A stretch of 64,000 nucleotides of DNA from CAYYFX01 sp046330135 (GTDB taxonomy: Bacteria; ARS69): assembly GCA_046330135.1 (NCBI GenBank), contig JAXLTI010000003.1, forward strand, positions 372,001-436,000, read 5' to 3'. The notes under the pieces were generated by a model, which worked only from the letters and a program-made list of their open reading frames with translations, was not told where the DNA came from and searched no databases. Made by a program: the position numbers and the translations under genes. This document shows, piece after piece, positions 17,024 to 24,608 of the stretch. Each line of letters begins with the position of its first letter. The stretch's first letter is position 1.

Positions 17024-18241
17024 CTAGAACGAGCCCGAGGCCTGGAGGTAGCCCCAGGTCGCGCTCTGATCGGAGATCGTGGCTTGGATGAGATCGCCCT
17101 GGAGGAAGTAGCCCCCGCCCGCTTCCAGGACGATGCCGTCGGAGAGGCGGCTCCGGAGGATCACGTCCACCTCCTGGCCGAGGTCGTGGCCGTCGAAGCC
17201 GGAGCCGAGCGGCGTGGCGATGTCGGCACGGAAGACGCTGCCGACGCCGGTGAGGGTGACGCGGTCCCCGAGCTCGGTCCACGCCTTCGCGTGGTAGTCA
17301 CGCAGGCCCACGCCGAGTCGGTTCGCGAACGAGTCGGCGATGTCCATGATCCCGAAGTAGCCGTGATCGTCGGCGTACAGCGGATCGTAGGCGCTGTCGT
17401 CGGGGTCCGCGGGGTCGTCTCCCGTGTACTTCGTGAACCCGACCGAGAGACCCTGGCCATGGTCCCGCTGCTTGGAGCAGTCCAGCGCGACGTCGGCGGC
17501 GACGAGGTACGCGTTCACGTCGTGGCCTTCGACCGTCCCCTTCTCGATCACGACGTCGCCCTGCACGGAGAAGCGGTCCTGGCTCCAGTCGCCGTATCCG
17601 CCGAACGCCGTCTCGAACAGGTTGGGGCCGCCGTTCTCCCGGTAGAGCACGAACGGCTCCACCTCGACGCTGGGATCCCGGAACTCGTGATGGAAGAACG
17701 TCGCGGCGGTGTTCTCGTCGATGCCGGTGTCGAGAAAGCCGGAGGTCTTGGACACCTTGCCGGCGAGGAAATCCCACCACCCGTCCGCGACGTCGGCGCG
17801 GAGGCGCACCGCGTCGAACGCCTGCCCGACGTTGTCGAAGTCGGCGTCCCCGAGGACGAATTCGCGACCGTAACGCAGCTCCTGACGACCGGCCTGAACC
17901 GTCACGGCGCTGCCGGGACGGAAGCGCAAGAAGCCCTGGTGGAGGTCGACGTTGTGGGTGTCGCCCAGCGGGCTGCCCTCGTCGCCCCAGATGCGGGAGT
18001 CTTGGACCTCGATCACGCCTTCGGCGCCGTCGCCGTGCTTCGCGTCCAGGCGGACGCTCGTTCTCTGGAAGATGGTGTACTGGAAGGACCGGTCGTCCAG
18101 GAAAGTCCGGTCGCTCGCTTCGCCGCGCGTCCTCACCTGCGCCGAGACGTCGAACTGACTGTCGGCCGCAGCGCGCCCCAACGGCAGAAGCGGCAGCGCG
18201 GCCATCACCGTGAGCGCGACTCGCATCAAGCCTCGAGACAT
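17024..18241 (-). CDS. alginate-export-type outer membrane porin
   Basis: 405-residue outer membrane beta-barrel of the alginate_exp (AlgE-like) type. Signal peptide about residues 1-27 (VALTVMAALPLLPLGRAAA). The mature N-terminus QFDVSAQVRTRGEASDRTF leads into strands typical of this family (LHQGFLRFRPG, AGRQELRYGREFVLGD, FDAVRLRADV). The protein ends in Phe (LQASGSF), as expected for BAM recognition. ATG 18241 has AGGAGG 6 nt upstream; the GTG at 18247 directly abuts that site and is rejected. Substrate unknown. Confidence 0.75.
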   Translation of the reverse strand: MSRGLMRVALTVMAALPLLPLGRAAADSQFDVSAQVRTRGEASDRTFLDDRSFQYTIFQRTSVRLDAKHGDGAEGVIEVQDSRIWGDEGSPLGDTHNVDLHQGFLRFRPGSAVTVQAGRQELRYGREFVLGDADFDNVGQAFDAVRLRADVADGWWDFLAGKVSKTSGFLDTGIDENTAATFFHHEFRDPSVEVEPFVLYRENGGPNLFETAFGGYGDWSQDRFSVQGDVVIEKGTVEGHDVNAYLVAADVALDCSKQRDHGQGLSVGFTKYTGDDPADPDDSAYDPLYADDHGYFGIMDIADSFANRLGVGLRDYHAKAWTELGDRVTLTGVGSVFRADIATPLGSGFDGHDLGQEVDVILRSRLSDGIVLEAGGGYFLQGDLIQATISDQSATWGYLQASGSF

Positions 18242-18414
18242 CTTCACCCTCCTTGCCTTGCACGAGCCTCCGATCGGAGCCGGACCGCCCGCCCGACCGG
18301 TTCAAGACGCCACGGGGTTATCATGTTCTTCCGGAGTCGGCGAGCCAGAATTCCTGGTGCTGCACTCCGGATTCCCGGGAGACAGAGCCGGACCGGCTCG
18401 GACCGAGGGACGCG

Positions 18415-19455
18415 ATGCCGGAGCTGCCCGAGCTGGAGGTCGCTCGCGAGCGACTGGGCGAGGCGCTGGGCGGCCGCCGGATCGTGCGGGCGGCGGCGCT
18501 GGACCCTTTCCTGCTGCGCACCGTCGAGCCGCCGCTGTCGGCGGTCGTGGGCGCGCGGGTCACCGGCGCACGGCGGCGCGGAAAGCACCTCCTCCTCGAC
18601 GTCGAGCGCGGGCTCTCGCTCGCCTTCCATCTCATGCGCGCCGGGCGGCTGCGCCTGAAGGACGCCCGGAAGTTCAAGCCGCACCGCAAGCGAACCCTCT
18701 TCGTCCTCGAGGTCGAAGGGGCGCTGCTGCTCGAGATGACCGAGGCCGGGACGGAGCGTCGAGCCACCCTCCGCGTGCTCCGCGCGGACGCGCTCCCGCC
18801 GGACCTGGACCGGGGAATCGAGCCGATGGGGGGCGAGCTGACGGTGGGCGCCCTGGGCGCGGCGCTGCGCGCCGAGAATCGACGCGTCAAGAACGCGCTC
18901 CGCTCGCCGGACGTCGTCGCCGGAGTCGGGAACGCGTACTCGGACGAGATCCTGCACGCGGCGCGCCTCTCTCCCATGAGGGAGACCCGTCGCATGACGG
19001 ACGAGGAGATGGCGCGGCTCGCCGGGGCGATCGTCGCGACGCTCGGGACGTGGATCGAGCGCGTGCGGGCCGCGTGCCCGCCGGGCACGCTTCCCGAGAA
19101 GCAGGATCTCTGGCGCAAGGACTTCCGCGTGCACGGCAAGGCCGGCCAGACCTGCCCGGTCTGCGGGGCGACGATCGAGCGGATTTCCTACGTGGACGCG
19201 GAGACCGACTACTGCCCGACGTGCCAGACGGGCGGCCGCCTGCTCGCGGATCGTCGGCTGTCCCGGCTCGGCATTCGGCGGAGCGCGGGCTCCAGGACGC
19301 TTGCGGGCGACGGAGTTCCCTGCGAATCTTCCCCCCTCGATGCTGCGGGCTCTCCCCCGAAGGAGGATCGATGGGCGACCCCGAGACGACCGAAGCCACG
19401 AAAGCCGCGGGCGCGACCGAAGGGGCCGGACTCCTCGAGGGACGCCGGGGGCTGA
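18415..19455 (+). CDS. Fpg/Nei-family DNA glycosylase, divergent, with C-terminal extension
   Basis: Base-excision glycosylase/lyase. The N-terminal MPELPELEVAR supplies the catalytic Pro-Glu, and RRRGKHLLL the conserved Lys. The H2TH region is LRSPDVVAGVGNAYSDEI. The zinc finger is CPVC-x16-CPTC. Differences from classical MutM: the DPRRFG loop is replaced by EAGTERRATLRV, and the finger Arg position is Ala in DAETDYC. This suggests a divergent Fpg2-like clade. After the finger about 60 basic residues follow, reading 85 nt into fabI; this may be real or the result of an indel. ATG 18415 is fixed by the catalytic N-terminus. Confidence 0.82.
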   Translation: MPELPELEVARERLGEALGGRRIVRAAALDPFLLRTVEPPLSAVVGARVTGARRRGKHLLLDVERGLSLAFHLMRAGRLRLKDARKFKPHRKRTLFVLEVEGALLLEMTEAGTERRATLRVLRADALPPDLDRGIEPMGGELTVGALGAALRAENRRVKNALRSPDVVAGVGNAYSDEILHAARLSPMRETRRMTDEEMARLAGAIVATLGTWIERVRAACPPGTLPEKQDLWRKDFRVHGKAGQTCPVCGATIERISYVDAETDYCPTCQTGGRLLADRRLSRLGIRRSAGSRTLAGDGVPCESSPLDAAGSPPKEDRWATPRRPKPRKPRARPKGPDSSRDAGG

Positions 19456-20192
19456 TCGTCGGCGTCGCCAACGAGCGCTCCATCGCTTGGGGAATCGCCC
19501 GGCGCGCCCGTGCCGCGGGCGCCGAGCTGGGCTTCACCTACCAGGGCGAGGCGCTGCTCAAGCGCGTCACCCCGCTCGCCGCGGAAGTCGGCTCGGATCT
19601 CGTCGTCCCGATGGACGCCACCGACGACGCGCAGATCGACGGGGCGCTCGCTACGGTCGCGAGCCGCTTCACCCGGCTCGACTTCCTCGTGCACTCGATC
19701 GCCTTCGCCGAGCGGCAGGACCTCTCGGGGCGCACGATCGACACCTCCCGCGCCGGATTCCTCAAAGCGCTCGAGATCAGCGCGTACTCGCTCCTCGCCC
19801 TCGCACGTCGCGTGGAGCCGCTCATGACCGAGGGCGGCTCGATCCTCACGCTGACCTACTACGGCTCCGTGAAGGCCGTGCCCAACTACAACGTGATGGG
19901 CATCGCGAAGGCGGCGCTGGAAGCGGCGGTGCGCTACCTCGCCGTGGATCTCGGTCCGAAGGCGATCCGCGTGAACGCGATCTCCGCCGGACCGATCAAG
20001 ACGCTGGCCGCCTCCGGCGTCTCCGGCCTGCGCGACATGCTGGGCTCCGCCGCCGAGCGCGCCCCACTCAAGCGCAACGTCGACATCGACGACGTCGGCG
20101 CCGCCGGGCTGTACTTCCTCTCGTCCCTCTCGAAGGGCGTCACCGGCGAGATCCACTACGTCGACGCGGGCTTCAGCGTCACGGCGATGTGA
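19371..20192 (+). CDS. fabI: enoyl-[acyl-carrier-protein] reductase (NADH)
   Basis: Last reductive step of the fatty-acid elongation cycle. 273-residue SDR of the FabI type: GLIVGVANERSIAWGIAR cofactor site, HSIAFAERQDL, and the catalytic Tyr-x6-Lys as YNVMGIAK. AISAGPIKTLAASG and the C-terminal HYVDAGFSVTAM also fit. ATG 19371 is preceded by AAGGAGGATCG. It has an N-terminal extension of about 20 residues before the fold. Its start lies within the 3' end of the glycosylase frame. Confidence 0.95.
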   Translation: MGDPETTEATKAAGATEGAGLLEGRRGLIVGVANERSIAWGIARRARAAGAELGFTYQGEALLKRVTPLAAEVGSDLVVPMDATDDAQIDGALATVASRFTRLDFLVHSIAFAERQDLSGRTIDTSRAGFLKALEISAYSLLALARRVEPLMTEGGSILTLTYYGSVKAVPNYNVMGIAKAALEAAVRYLAVDLGPKAIRVNAISAGPIKTLAASGVSGLRDMLGSAAERAPLKRNVDIDDVGAAGLYFLSSLSKGVTGEIHYVDAGFSVTAM

Positions 20193-20225
20193 GCCACCCG
20201 CGTCCTCGGCTCGGCGACTTCTATC

Positions 20226-20341
20226 GCACGTGATGCCCGCGTCGTCGGCTCGTCGGCCGTTGCTTCCGCATCGGACGGTCGCCTCCGCCGTCCGGGCTCC
20301 GGCGCCCTCCCGCTCCGTCGCCTCCGCCATCCCTGGCTACG
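20226..20341. repeat. dispersed palindromic repeat, copy A, left part
   Basis: Left segment of a non-coding repeat homologous, in inverted orientation, to 59882-60610. It begins GCACGTGATG and contains GCGTCGTCGGCTCG, GTTGCTTCCGCATCGGACGG and CTCCGCCATCCCTGGCT. The IS begins right after GGCTACG at 20341. Relative to copy B it joins the outer arm of one palindromic module to the core of another. It lies directly 3' of fabI. Confidence 0.75.
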
Positions 20342-20593
20342 TATCTGGACTCCTCCCACAAGGGGCTTTCATCGAGGCGGGGTGGGGCGGACCGGGATCG
20401 TGACTGCAGTCGTATCTCCGGCCTGTGGTGGGTGCTTGGGAACCCCTGGCCAAGATGGAGAGTCGCGCGCGGGGAGCCAATCGGCGGTTCACGACCCCAA
20501 GGGGTCAAGTAGCCAGACGGCTTTCCCCCGCGCCGGTCAGAGCCGGTTCGCCATCATCCCGTGTCTCGACGCAAGCCATTCGAGCGGGGGGAT
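20342..20593 (-). ncRNA. candidate bridge RNA region of the IS
   Basis: 252 bp of non-coding DNA between the transposase stop and the downstream IS end. IS1111-type members of the IS110 family carry their bridge RNA on this side. No fold was computed; the assignment is by position only. Confidence 0.25.
20346..20357 (+). repeat. IS sub-terminal inverted repeat, transposase-distal end
   Basis: TGGACTCCTCCC, the exact reverse complement of 21691-21702. A third copy of its core GGACTCCTCC lies just upstream of the transposase start at 21628-21637. Confidence 0.75.
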
Positions 20594-21624
20594 CTACGAT
20601 GCGGTGATCTCCTTGCGGTAAGTGGTCTCGTGGGTGCAGACGGCCCAGATCATCCGAGCCATCTTGTTGGCCAGTGCCACGGCAGCCTTGTTGGTTCCAC
20701 GCCGCCGTTGGACCTCCAGGGCCCAGCGAAGCACGCGGTCGGGGTCCTTCTTCGAGCGAGCTCTCCAGAGCATCGACTGCGCTCCCTGGATGAGGAGCAT
20801 GCGCAGGTAGGGATCACCGCGCCGGCTGATCGCTCCGAGTCGGCGGAACTTGCCGGTGGAGTCCTCCTTGGGAGTGATGCCGAGGTAGCTGGAGAAGCGA
20901 CGAGCGGATGAGAAGCGCCGGAGATCGCCGACGAAGGCGGCGATGGCGGTGGAGATCATCGGACCGACTCCGGGGATGGAGCGCGAGCGTTCCACGTCGG
21001 GGTGGGTCTTCTCGACCGACACGAGATCCGCTCCGCGAGGTGGATGCGTCGCTCGATCTCCTCGAGCTCGTCGAGGGTCTGGGCGAGGAGCGGGCGGAGC
21101 AGCTCGGGGATCGGGGTCTGGGCGTCCTCCAAGACGAGACGCACGTGAGGCGCGACCTTGCGAGCGCCCAGAGGGATGAGGATGCCGAATTCTCGCAGGC
21201 AGCCGCGCAGGGCATTGAGGCGCGCGGTGCGCGTGGTGATCCATGCGGAGCGGAGCCGATGGATGGCGGCGAGGGCCTGCTGATCGGGGGACTTGATCGG
21301 GACGGGAAGGATCTCCTCGTTGCGGAAGGCTTCCAGGATGCCCTTGGCGTCGGCGCGATCGGTCTTGTTGCGGGTGACGTAGGGACGCACCGCGTGAGGG
21401 GGCAGGAGCTGGACCTCGTGTCCCAACGCCCGGATCTCACGCGCCCAGTAGTGGGCGGAACCGCAAGCTTCCATGAGGACCTTCGCGGGCTCTCGCTCGC
21501 GGAAGAACGAGAGCACGCGCTTGCGGGAGAGCCGATGACGCTCGTGGACGTGGCCGGGGTGGTTGGAGACGGCGACCTCGATGGTGGTGCTGGCGAGATC
21601 CAGGGCGATGGTCGTAGACTTCAT
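20594..21624 (-). pseudogene. IS110-family transposase, frameshifted
   Basis: The N-terminal frame (20956-21624) is the DEDD RuvC-like domain, with IALDLAS, LMEACGSAHYW and NKTDRADAKGI supplying the acidic residues. The C-terminal frame (ending 20594) is the transposase_20 serine domain: RSIPGVGPMISTAIAAFVGD, then RRFSSYLGITPKEDSTGK. The two fit end to end only after a 1-nt frame change near 21026-21030, consistent with one lost G. Total length (1031 nt) is one nt short of a 344-codon gene, normal for the family. Either a decayed gene or a sequencing error; no slippery site is evident. Confidence 0.85.
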
Positions 21625-21690
21625 GGCGGACTCCTCCTTCCAGTCGACTACGGACTAGGCGACTCTGGCACTTGATGCCGCGCGAGTCGC

Positions 21691-21702
21691 GGGAGGAGTC
21701 CA
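21691..21702 (-). repeat. IS sub-terminal inverted repeat, transposase-proximal end
   Basis: GGGAGGAGTCCA, reverse complement of 20346-20357. It can also pair with GGACTCCTCC at 21628-21637 to form a hairpin upstream of the transposase. Confidence 0.75.
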
Positions 21703-21710
21703 TTCCATCA

Positions 21711-22189
21711 GCGACTCCGCGAAGCCGCTGCGAAAGCACGCCACCGAGCCGCCGACGCATGCCTCGCCTCGCGCGGCCTGCGCCGACGCGCCGGGTGATC
21801 ACGCGACGTCGGCCGCGATCACCGGCCGCAGCGCGTCGCCGACCGGACGTCCCGCGAGGACGCCGTGGTCGCCGAGCCGGCTCGCGACGGTCGGAGCGAC
21901 GCGGCGCGGGCCGGTCTCTGCCGCCGCGACCCGGTACCCGTCTCGCCTCGGGGCCGGGCTCTTCGACGCGGCTTCGCGGAGGCGGCGCAGCCAGGATGGC
22001 GGAGCCGCCGAGCGGGAGGGCGCCGGAGCCGGGACGGCGGAGGCTGACCCGTCCGAGGCGAAGAGGCCGGCCCCGAGGCGAGACGAGCGAACCCTGACAC
22101 GGCTCTGAGCCGACGAGGCGAGCCCGAGGCGAGACGAGCGAACCCCGACACGGCTCCGGGGCCACGAGGCGAGCCCGGGCGGACGGCCG
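21711..22189. repeat. dispersed palindromic repeat, copy A, right part
   Basis: Continues the repeat after the IS and matches copy B in inverted orientation (for example GCGACTCCGCGAAGCCGCTG and GTCCCGCGAGGACGCCGTGG). It contains a palindromic module with arms GTCTCGCCTCGGGGCCGGGC and GCCGGCCCCGAGGCGAGAC at 21940-22084. It fills the whole gap between the convergent fabI and DinB-like genes. No credible gene. Confidence 0.75.
22073..22174 (+). repeat. two-copy 51-bp tandem repeat
   Basis: CCGAGGCGAGACGAGCGAAC recurs with a 51-bp period at 22073 and 22124. Each copy continues through ACACGGCTC to ACGAGGCGAG with a few substitutions. It sits at the edge of repeat copy A, just before the DinB-like stop. 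Confidence 0.6.
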
Positions 22190-22639
22190 CTAGAGGTCGC
22201 CGTCGAAGAAGCGGCGGAGTTGGCGCGCGTGGCGGCCGGGGTGACACGTGGCGTGCTCGAGCATCTGCTCGCCGTCGTAGTCCTGGCCCCAGCGGCTCTT
22301 GAAGCGGCGCGCGAGCGCGGCGTCGTCGACGTTCGCGAGGACCTCGCGGGCGTACCGGCCGACGTCCAGCAGGGCCGCGACCCAGGACTCGGGGTCGTCC
22401 AGCAGCACCGGCGACGAGAAACGCCGCGCCGCTTCGACGCCGCCGACCGCCGGCGCCATCTGCGTGATGTGACCGTACCCCGCCTCCACGACGTGGCGGA
22501 GGATCGCGCGAACGCTCCCCTCTTCGCCGGGAACGGCCACGTCGTACATCTCGCGCGGGATCTCGCGGGAGAAGTCCGCGAACTCGACGAACGCCCGGTC
22601 CAGCTCGTCGATGAGGGCTCGCCGCTCTGCGTCTGCCAT
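22190..22639 (-). CDS. DinB-like (DUF664) four-helix metal-binding protein
   Basis: 149-residue protein of the DinB/YfiT fold. Likely metal ligands are His in ILRHVVEAGYGH and in HATCHPGRHARQL near the C-terminus. Members bind divalent metals and often act as thiol-dependent transferases; the substrate cannot be told here. ATG 22639 has GGGAG upstream. It is divergent from the uracil-DNA glycosylase, sharing a 62-nt intergenic region. Confidence 0.75.
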   Translation of the reverse strand: MADAERRALIDELDRAFVEFADFSREIPREMYDVAVPGEEGSVRAILRHVVEAGYGHITQMAPAVGGVEAARRFSSPVLLDDPESWVAALLDVGRYAREVLANVDDAALARRFKSRWGQDYDGEQMLEHATCHPGRHARQLRRFFDGDL

Positions 22640-22701
22640 GGCAAACTCCCGTCCGTCGCGGGTTCTTCCCCGCCGCGACCTTCGCTTCGCGAGAATATCC
22701 G

Positions 22702-23397
22702 ATGCGTCCACCCACGTCTGCCCTCGCCGATCGCATCGTCGCGTGCCGCCGCTGCCCGCGATTGATCGCGCATTGCCGCCAGGTGGCGCGCGTGAAGCGT
22801 CGGGCCTACCGCGACGAGACGTACTGGGGAGAGCCCGTGCCGCCCTTCGGCCCGAAGAGCCCGCGGCTTCTCGTGGTGGGGCTCGCGCCCGGCGCCCACG
22901 GCGCGAACCGCACCGGCCGGCTGTTCACGGGCGATTCGAGCGGAGACTGGCTCTACCGGGCTCTCTTCGCGCACGGCTTCGCGAACCGCGCGGAGTCCGT
23001 ACGGGCGAACGACGGGCTCCGTCTCCAGGACACCGTCGTGACGTGTGCGGTGCGTTGCGCGCCGCCGGCGAACCGGCCGAGCGCCGCCGAGGCCGACGCT
23101 TGCCGGCCCTTCCTCGTGGAGGAGCTGGCGGGGTATCGTGCGCTGCGGGTCGTCGTGGCGCTCGGCCGCTTCGCGTTCGACGCGGTGGTGCGCGCGCTCC
23201 CTTTGTCGGGGCGTGGGACCTGGCCCGGACGACCGGTGTTCGGACACGGAACAGTGACGCTCACGGAGGACGCAAAGATCGCACTCATCGCGAGCTACCA
23301 TCCCAGCCGACAGAACACGCAAACGGGGCGGCTCACGAGGCCGATGTTCGATCGGCCCTTCGCCCGCGCGAAGGAGCTCCTGGAGGAACCGCGTTGA
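22702..23397 (+). CDS. uracil-DNA glycosylase, family 5 (UDGb)
   Basis: Removes uracil (and hypoxanthine in some members) from DNA. The 231-residue protein shows the family-5 signature VGLAPGAHGANRTGRLFTGD and the C-terminal ASYHPSRQNTQTGRLT. Cysteines CRRC near residue 15 and others near 115 and 134 (TCAVRCAPP, DACRPF) fit a 4Fe-4S cluster. Its stop overlaps the next gene's TTG start (TTGA), so the two are coupled. Confidence 0.9.
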   Translation: MRPPTSALADRIVACRRCPRLIAHCRQVARVKRRAYRDETYWGEPVPPFGPKSPRLLVVGLAPGAHGANRTGRLFTGDSSGDWLYRALFAHGFANRAESVRANDGLRLQDTVVTCAVRCAPPANRPSAAEADACRPFLVEELAGYRALRVVVALGRFAFDAVVRALPLSGRGTWPGRPVFGHGTVTLTEDAKIALIASYHPSRQNTQTGRLTRPMFDRPFARAKELLEEPR

Positions 23398-24608
23398 CCA
23401 GCACCTCGATCGAGACGAAGGCGGCGTTCCAACCGAAGCGCTTCTACCGGGAGCTCGACCGTCTGCTCGGCGAGGTCGAGGGCGGCGGGCTGTACGCGGA
23501 GTGGTTCCCGTGGATCGTTTCGGAAATCGTGAAGCGCTTCGGTCCGGCGCTCTCCATCGAGAGCGGTCGCCTCTACGTGGAGCAGGAAGGGGAGTTCTTG
23601 GCGCGCGCGCTTCCGGGCGCGTCGCCGGCCGCCTTCGCCGTGGACGACCCGGCCATCCGCCTGCTGCGGCGCCACGGGGTGTACCTGTTCGACGGGGCCG
23701 TCGGACCCGGCAGCGCCCCCGAAGATCTGGGGCAGGCCGACACGGCGGGCCTCCTCATCGAGGGGGACCCTCGCCGCGTGTTCTCCTTCAAGCTCCGCAG
23801 CGGCTGGCTGCGGGACGACGTGGACTTCGCGCTGAACACGATTCGCAACGCCATCCACGACCGCATGTCGTTCCAGACGATGAAGGTGGACCTGGACCAG
23901 GCGGCGGAGATCCAGCGCAGCCTCCTGCCCGCCTCCCCGCCGCCCTTCCCGGGTTTCTCCATCGCCGCGCGCTCGATTCCGGCCGCCCGCGTGGGCGGGG
24001 ACTTCTACGACTTCATCATCACCGAGCCGGACACGCTGCTCCTCGCGGTGGGCGACGCCAGCGGCCACGGCCTCGCCGCCGCGCTCCTCTCCCGCGACGT
24101 CGTCACGGGGCTGCGCATGGGCGCCGAGCGCGGACTGAAGATCACGAACATGGTGATCCAGCTGAACAAGGTCATCGGGCGGAGCATGCTCTCCACCCGG
24201 TTCGTGTCGCTCTTCTTCGCCGAGGTCGAGTCGAACGGGAACGTCTTCTACGTGAACGCCGGACATGCGGCGCCGTGGATCATCGGCGAGCGCGGCGTGC
24301 GGCGCCTGAACCGCGGAGGCACCATCCTCGGGCCGCTCGAGACGTCCACGTTCCAGCGGGGCTTCGCTCACATCGACCGCGGGGACTCGCTGGTCGTGGT
24401 GACGGACGGGTTCTTGGAGCGGATCAACGAGCAGGGCGACTACTTCGACGAAGAAGGCGTGGAGCGCGCGGTGGCGCCGCGGGCCGGCGAGGACGCGAAG
24501 GTGGTCCTGGATGCGCTCTTCGCGGCCGCCGACGCGTACGGCGAGGGACGTCCCTGGGCCGACGACACCACGGCCGTCGTGGTCACCCGCGCGCGGCGCT
24601 CGTCGTAG
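23394..24608 (+). CDS. SpoIIE/RsbU-type PP2C serine phosphatase
   Basis: 404 residues. The N-terminal about 160 residues look like a sensory region. A short coiled coil (VDLDQAAEIQRSLLP) precedes the SpoIIE phosphatase domain. Metal-binding motifs are RVGGDFYDF, AVGDASGHGLAAAL, VTDGFLE and WADDTTAVVV. Such phosphatases dephosphorylate STAS anti-anti-sigma factors; a STAS gene lies 1.2 kb downstream at 25809. TTG 23394 is preceded by GGAGG and overlaps the glycosylase stop. Its 3' end overlaps the convergent gene by 26 nt. Confidence 0.88.
   Translation: MTSTSIETKAAFQPKRFYRELDRLLGEVEGGGLYAEWFPWIVSEIVKRFGPALSIESGRLYVEQEGEFLARALPGASPAAFAVDDPAIRLLRRHGVYLFDGAVGPGSAPEDLGQADTAGLLIEGDPRRVFSFKLRSGWLRDDVDFALNTIRNAIHDRMSFQTMKVDLDQAAEIQRSLLPASPPPFPGFSIAARSIPAARVGGDFYDFIITEPDTLLLAVGDASGHGLAAALLSRDVVTGLRMGAERGLKITNMVIQLNKVIGRSMLSTRFVSLFFAEVESNGNVFYVNAGHAAPWIIGERGVRRLNRGGTILGPLETSTFQRGFAHIDRGDSLVVVTDGFLERINEQGDYFDEEGVERAVAPRAGEDAKVVLDALFAAADAYGEGRPWADDTTAVVVTRARRSS

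Larger units (their letters stand above)
20342..21710 (-). mobile_element. IS110-family (IS1111-type) insertion sequence
   Basis: About 1369 bp. Boundaries come from the uninterrupted repeat copy at about 60.3 kb (reverse strand GGCTCCGGCGACTCC) versus here GGCTACG/IS/GCGACTCC. Sub-terminal 12-bp inverted repeats TGGACTCCTCCC lie at 20346-20357 and 21691-21702, leaving tips of 4 bp downstream and 8 bp upstream of the transposase. This is close to the 3/7-bp asymmetry of the IS1111 subgroup. No target duplication is seen. The transposase is frameshifted. Confidence 0.8.

Noticed and set aside
22073..22174. Possible CRISPR array
   Set aside because: Only two imperfect 51-bp tandem units without distinct spacers, and no cas genes.
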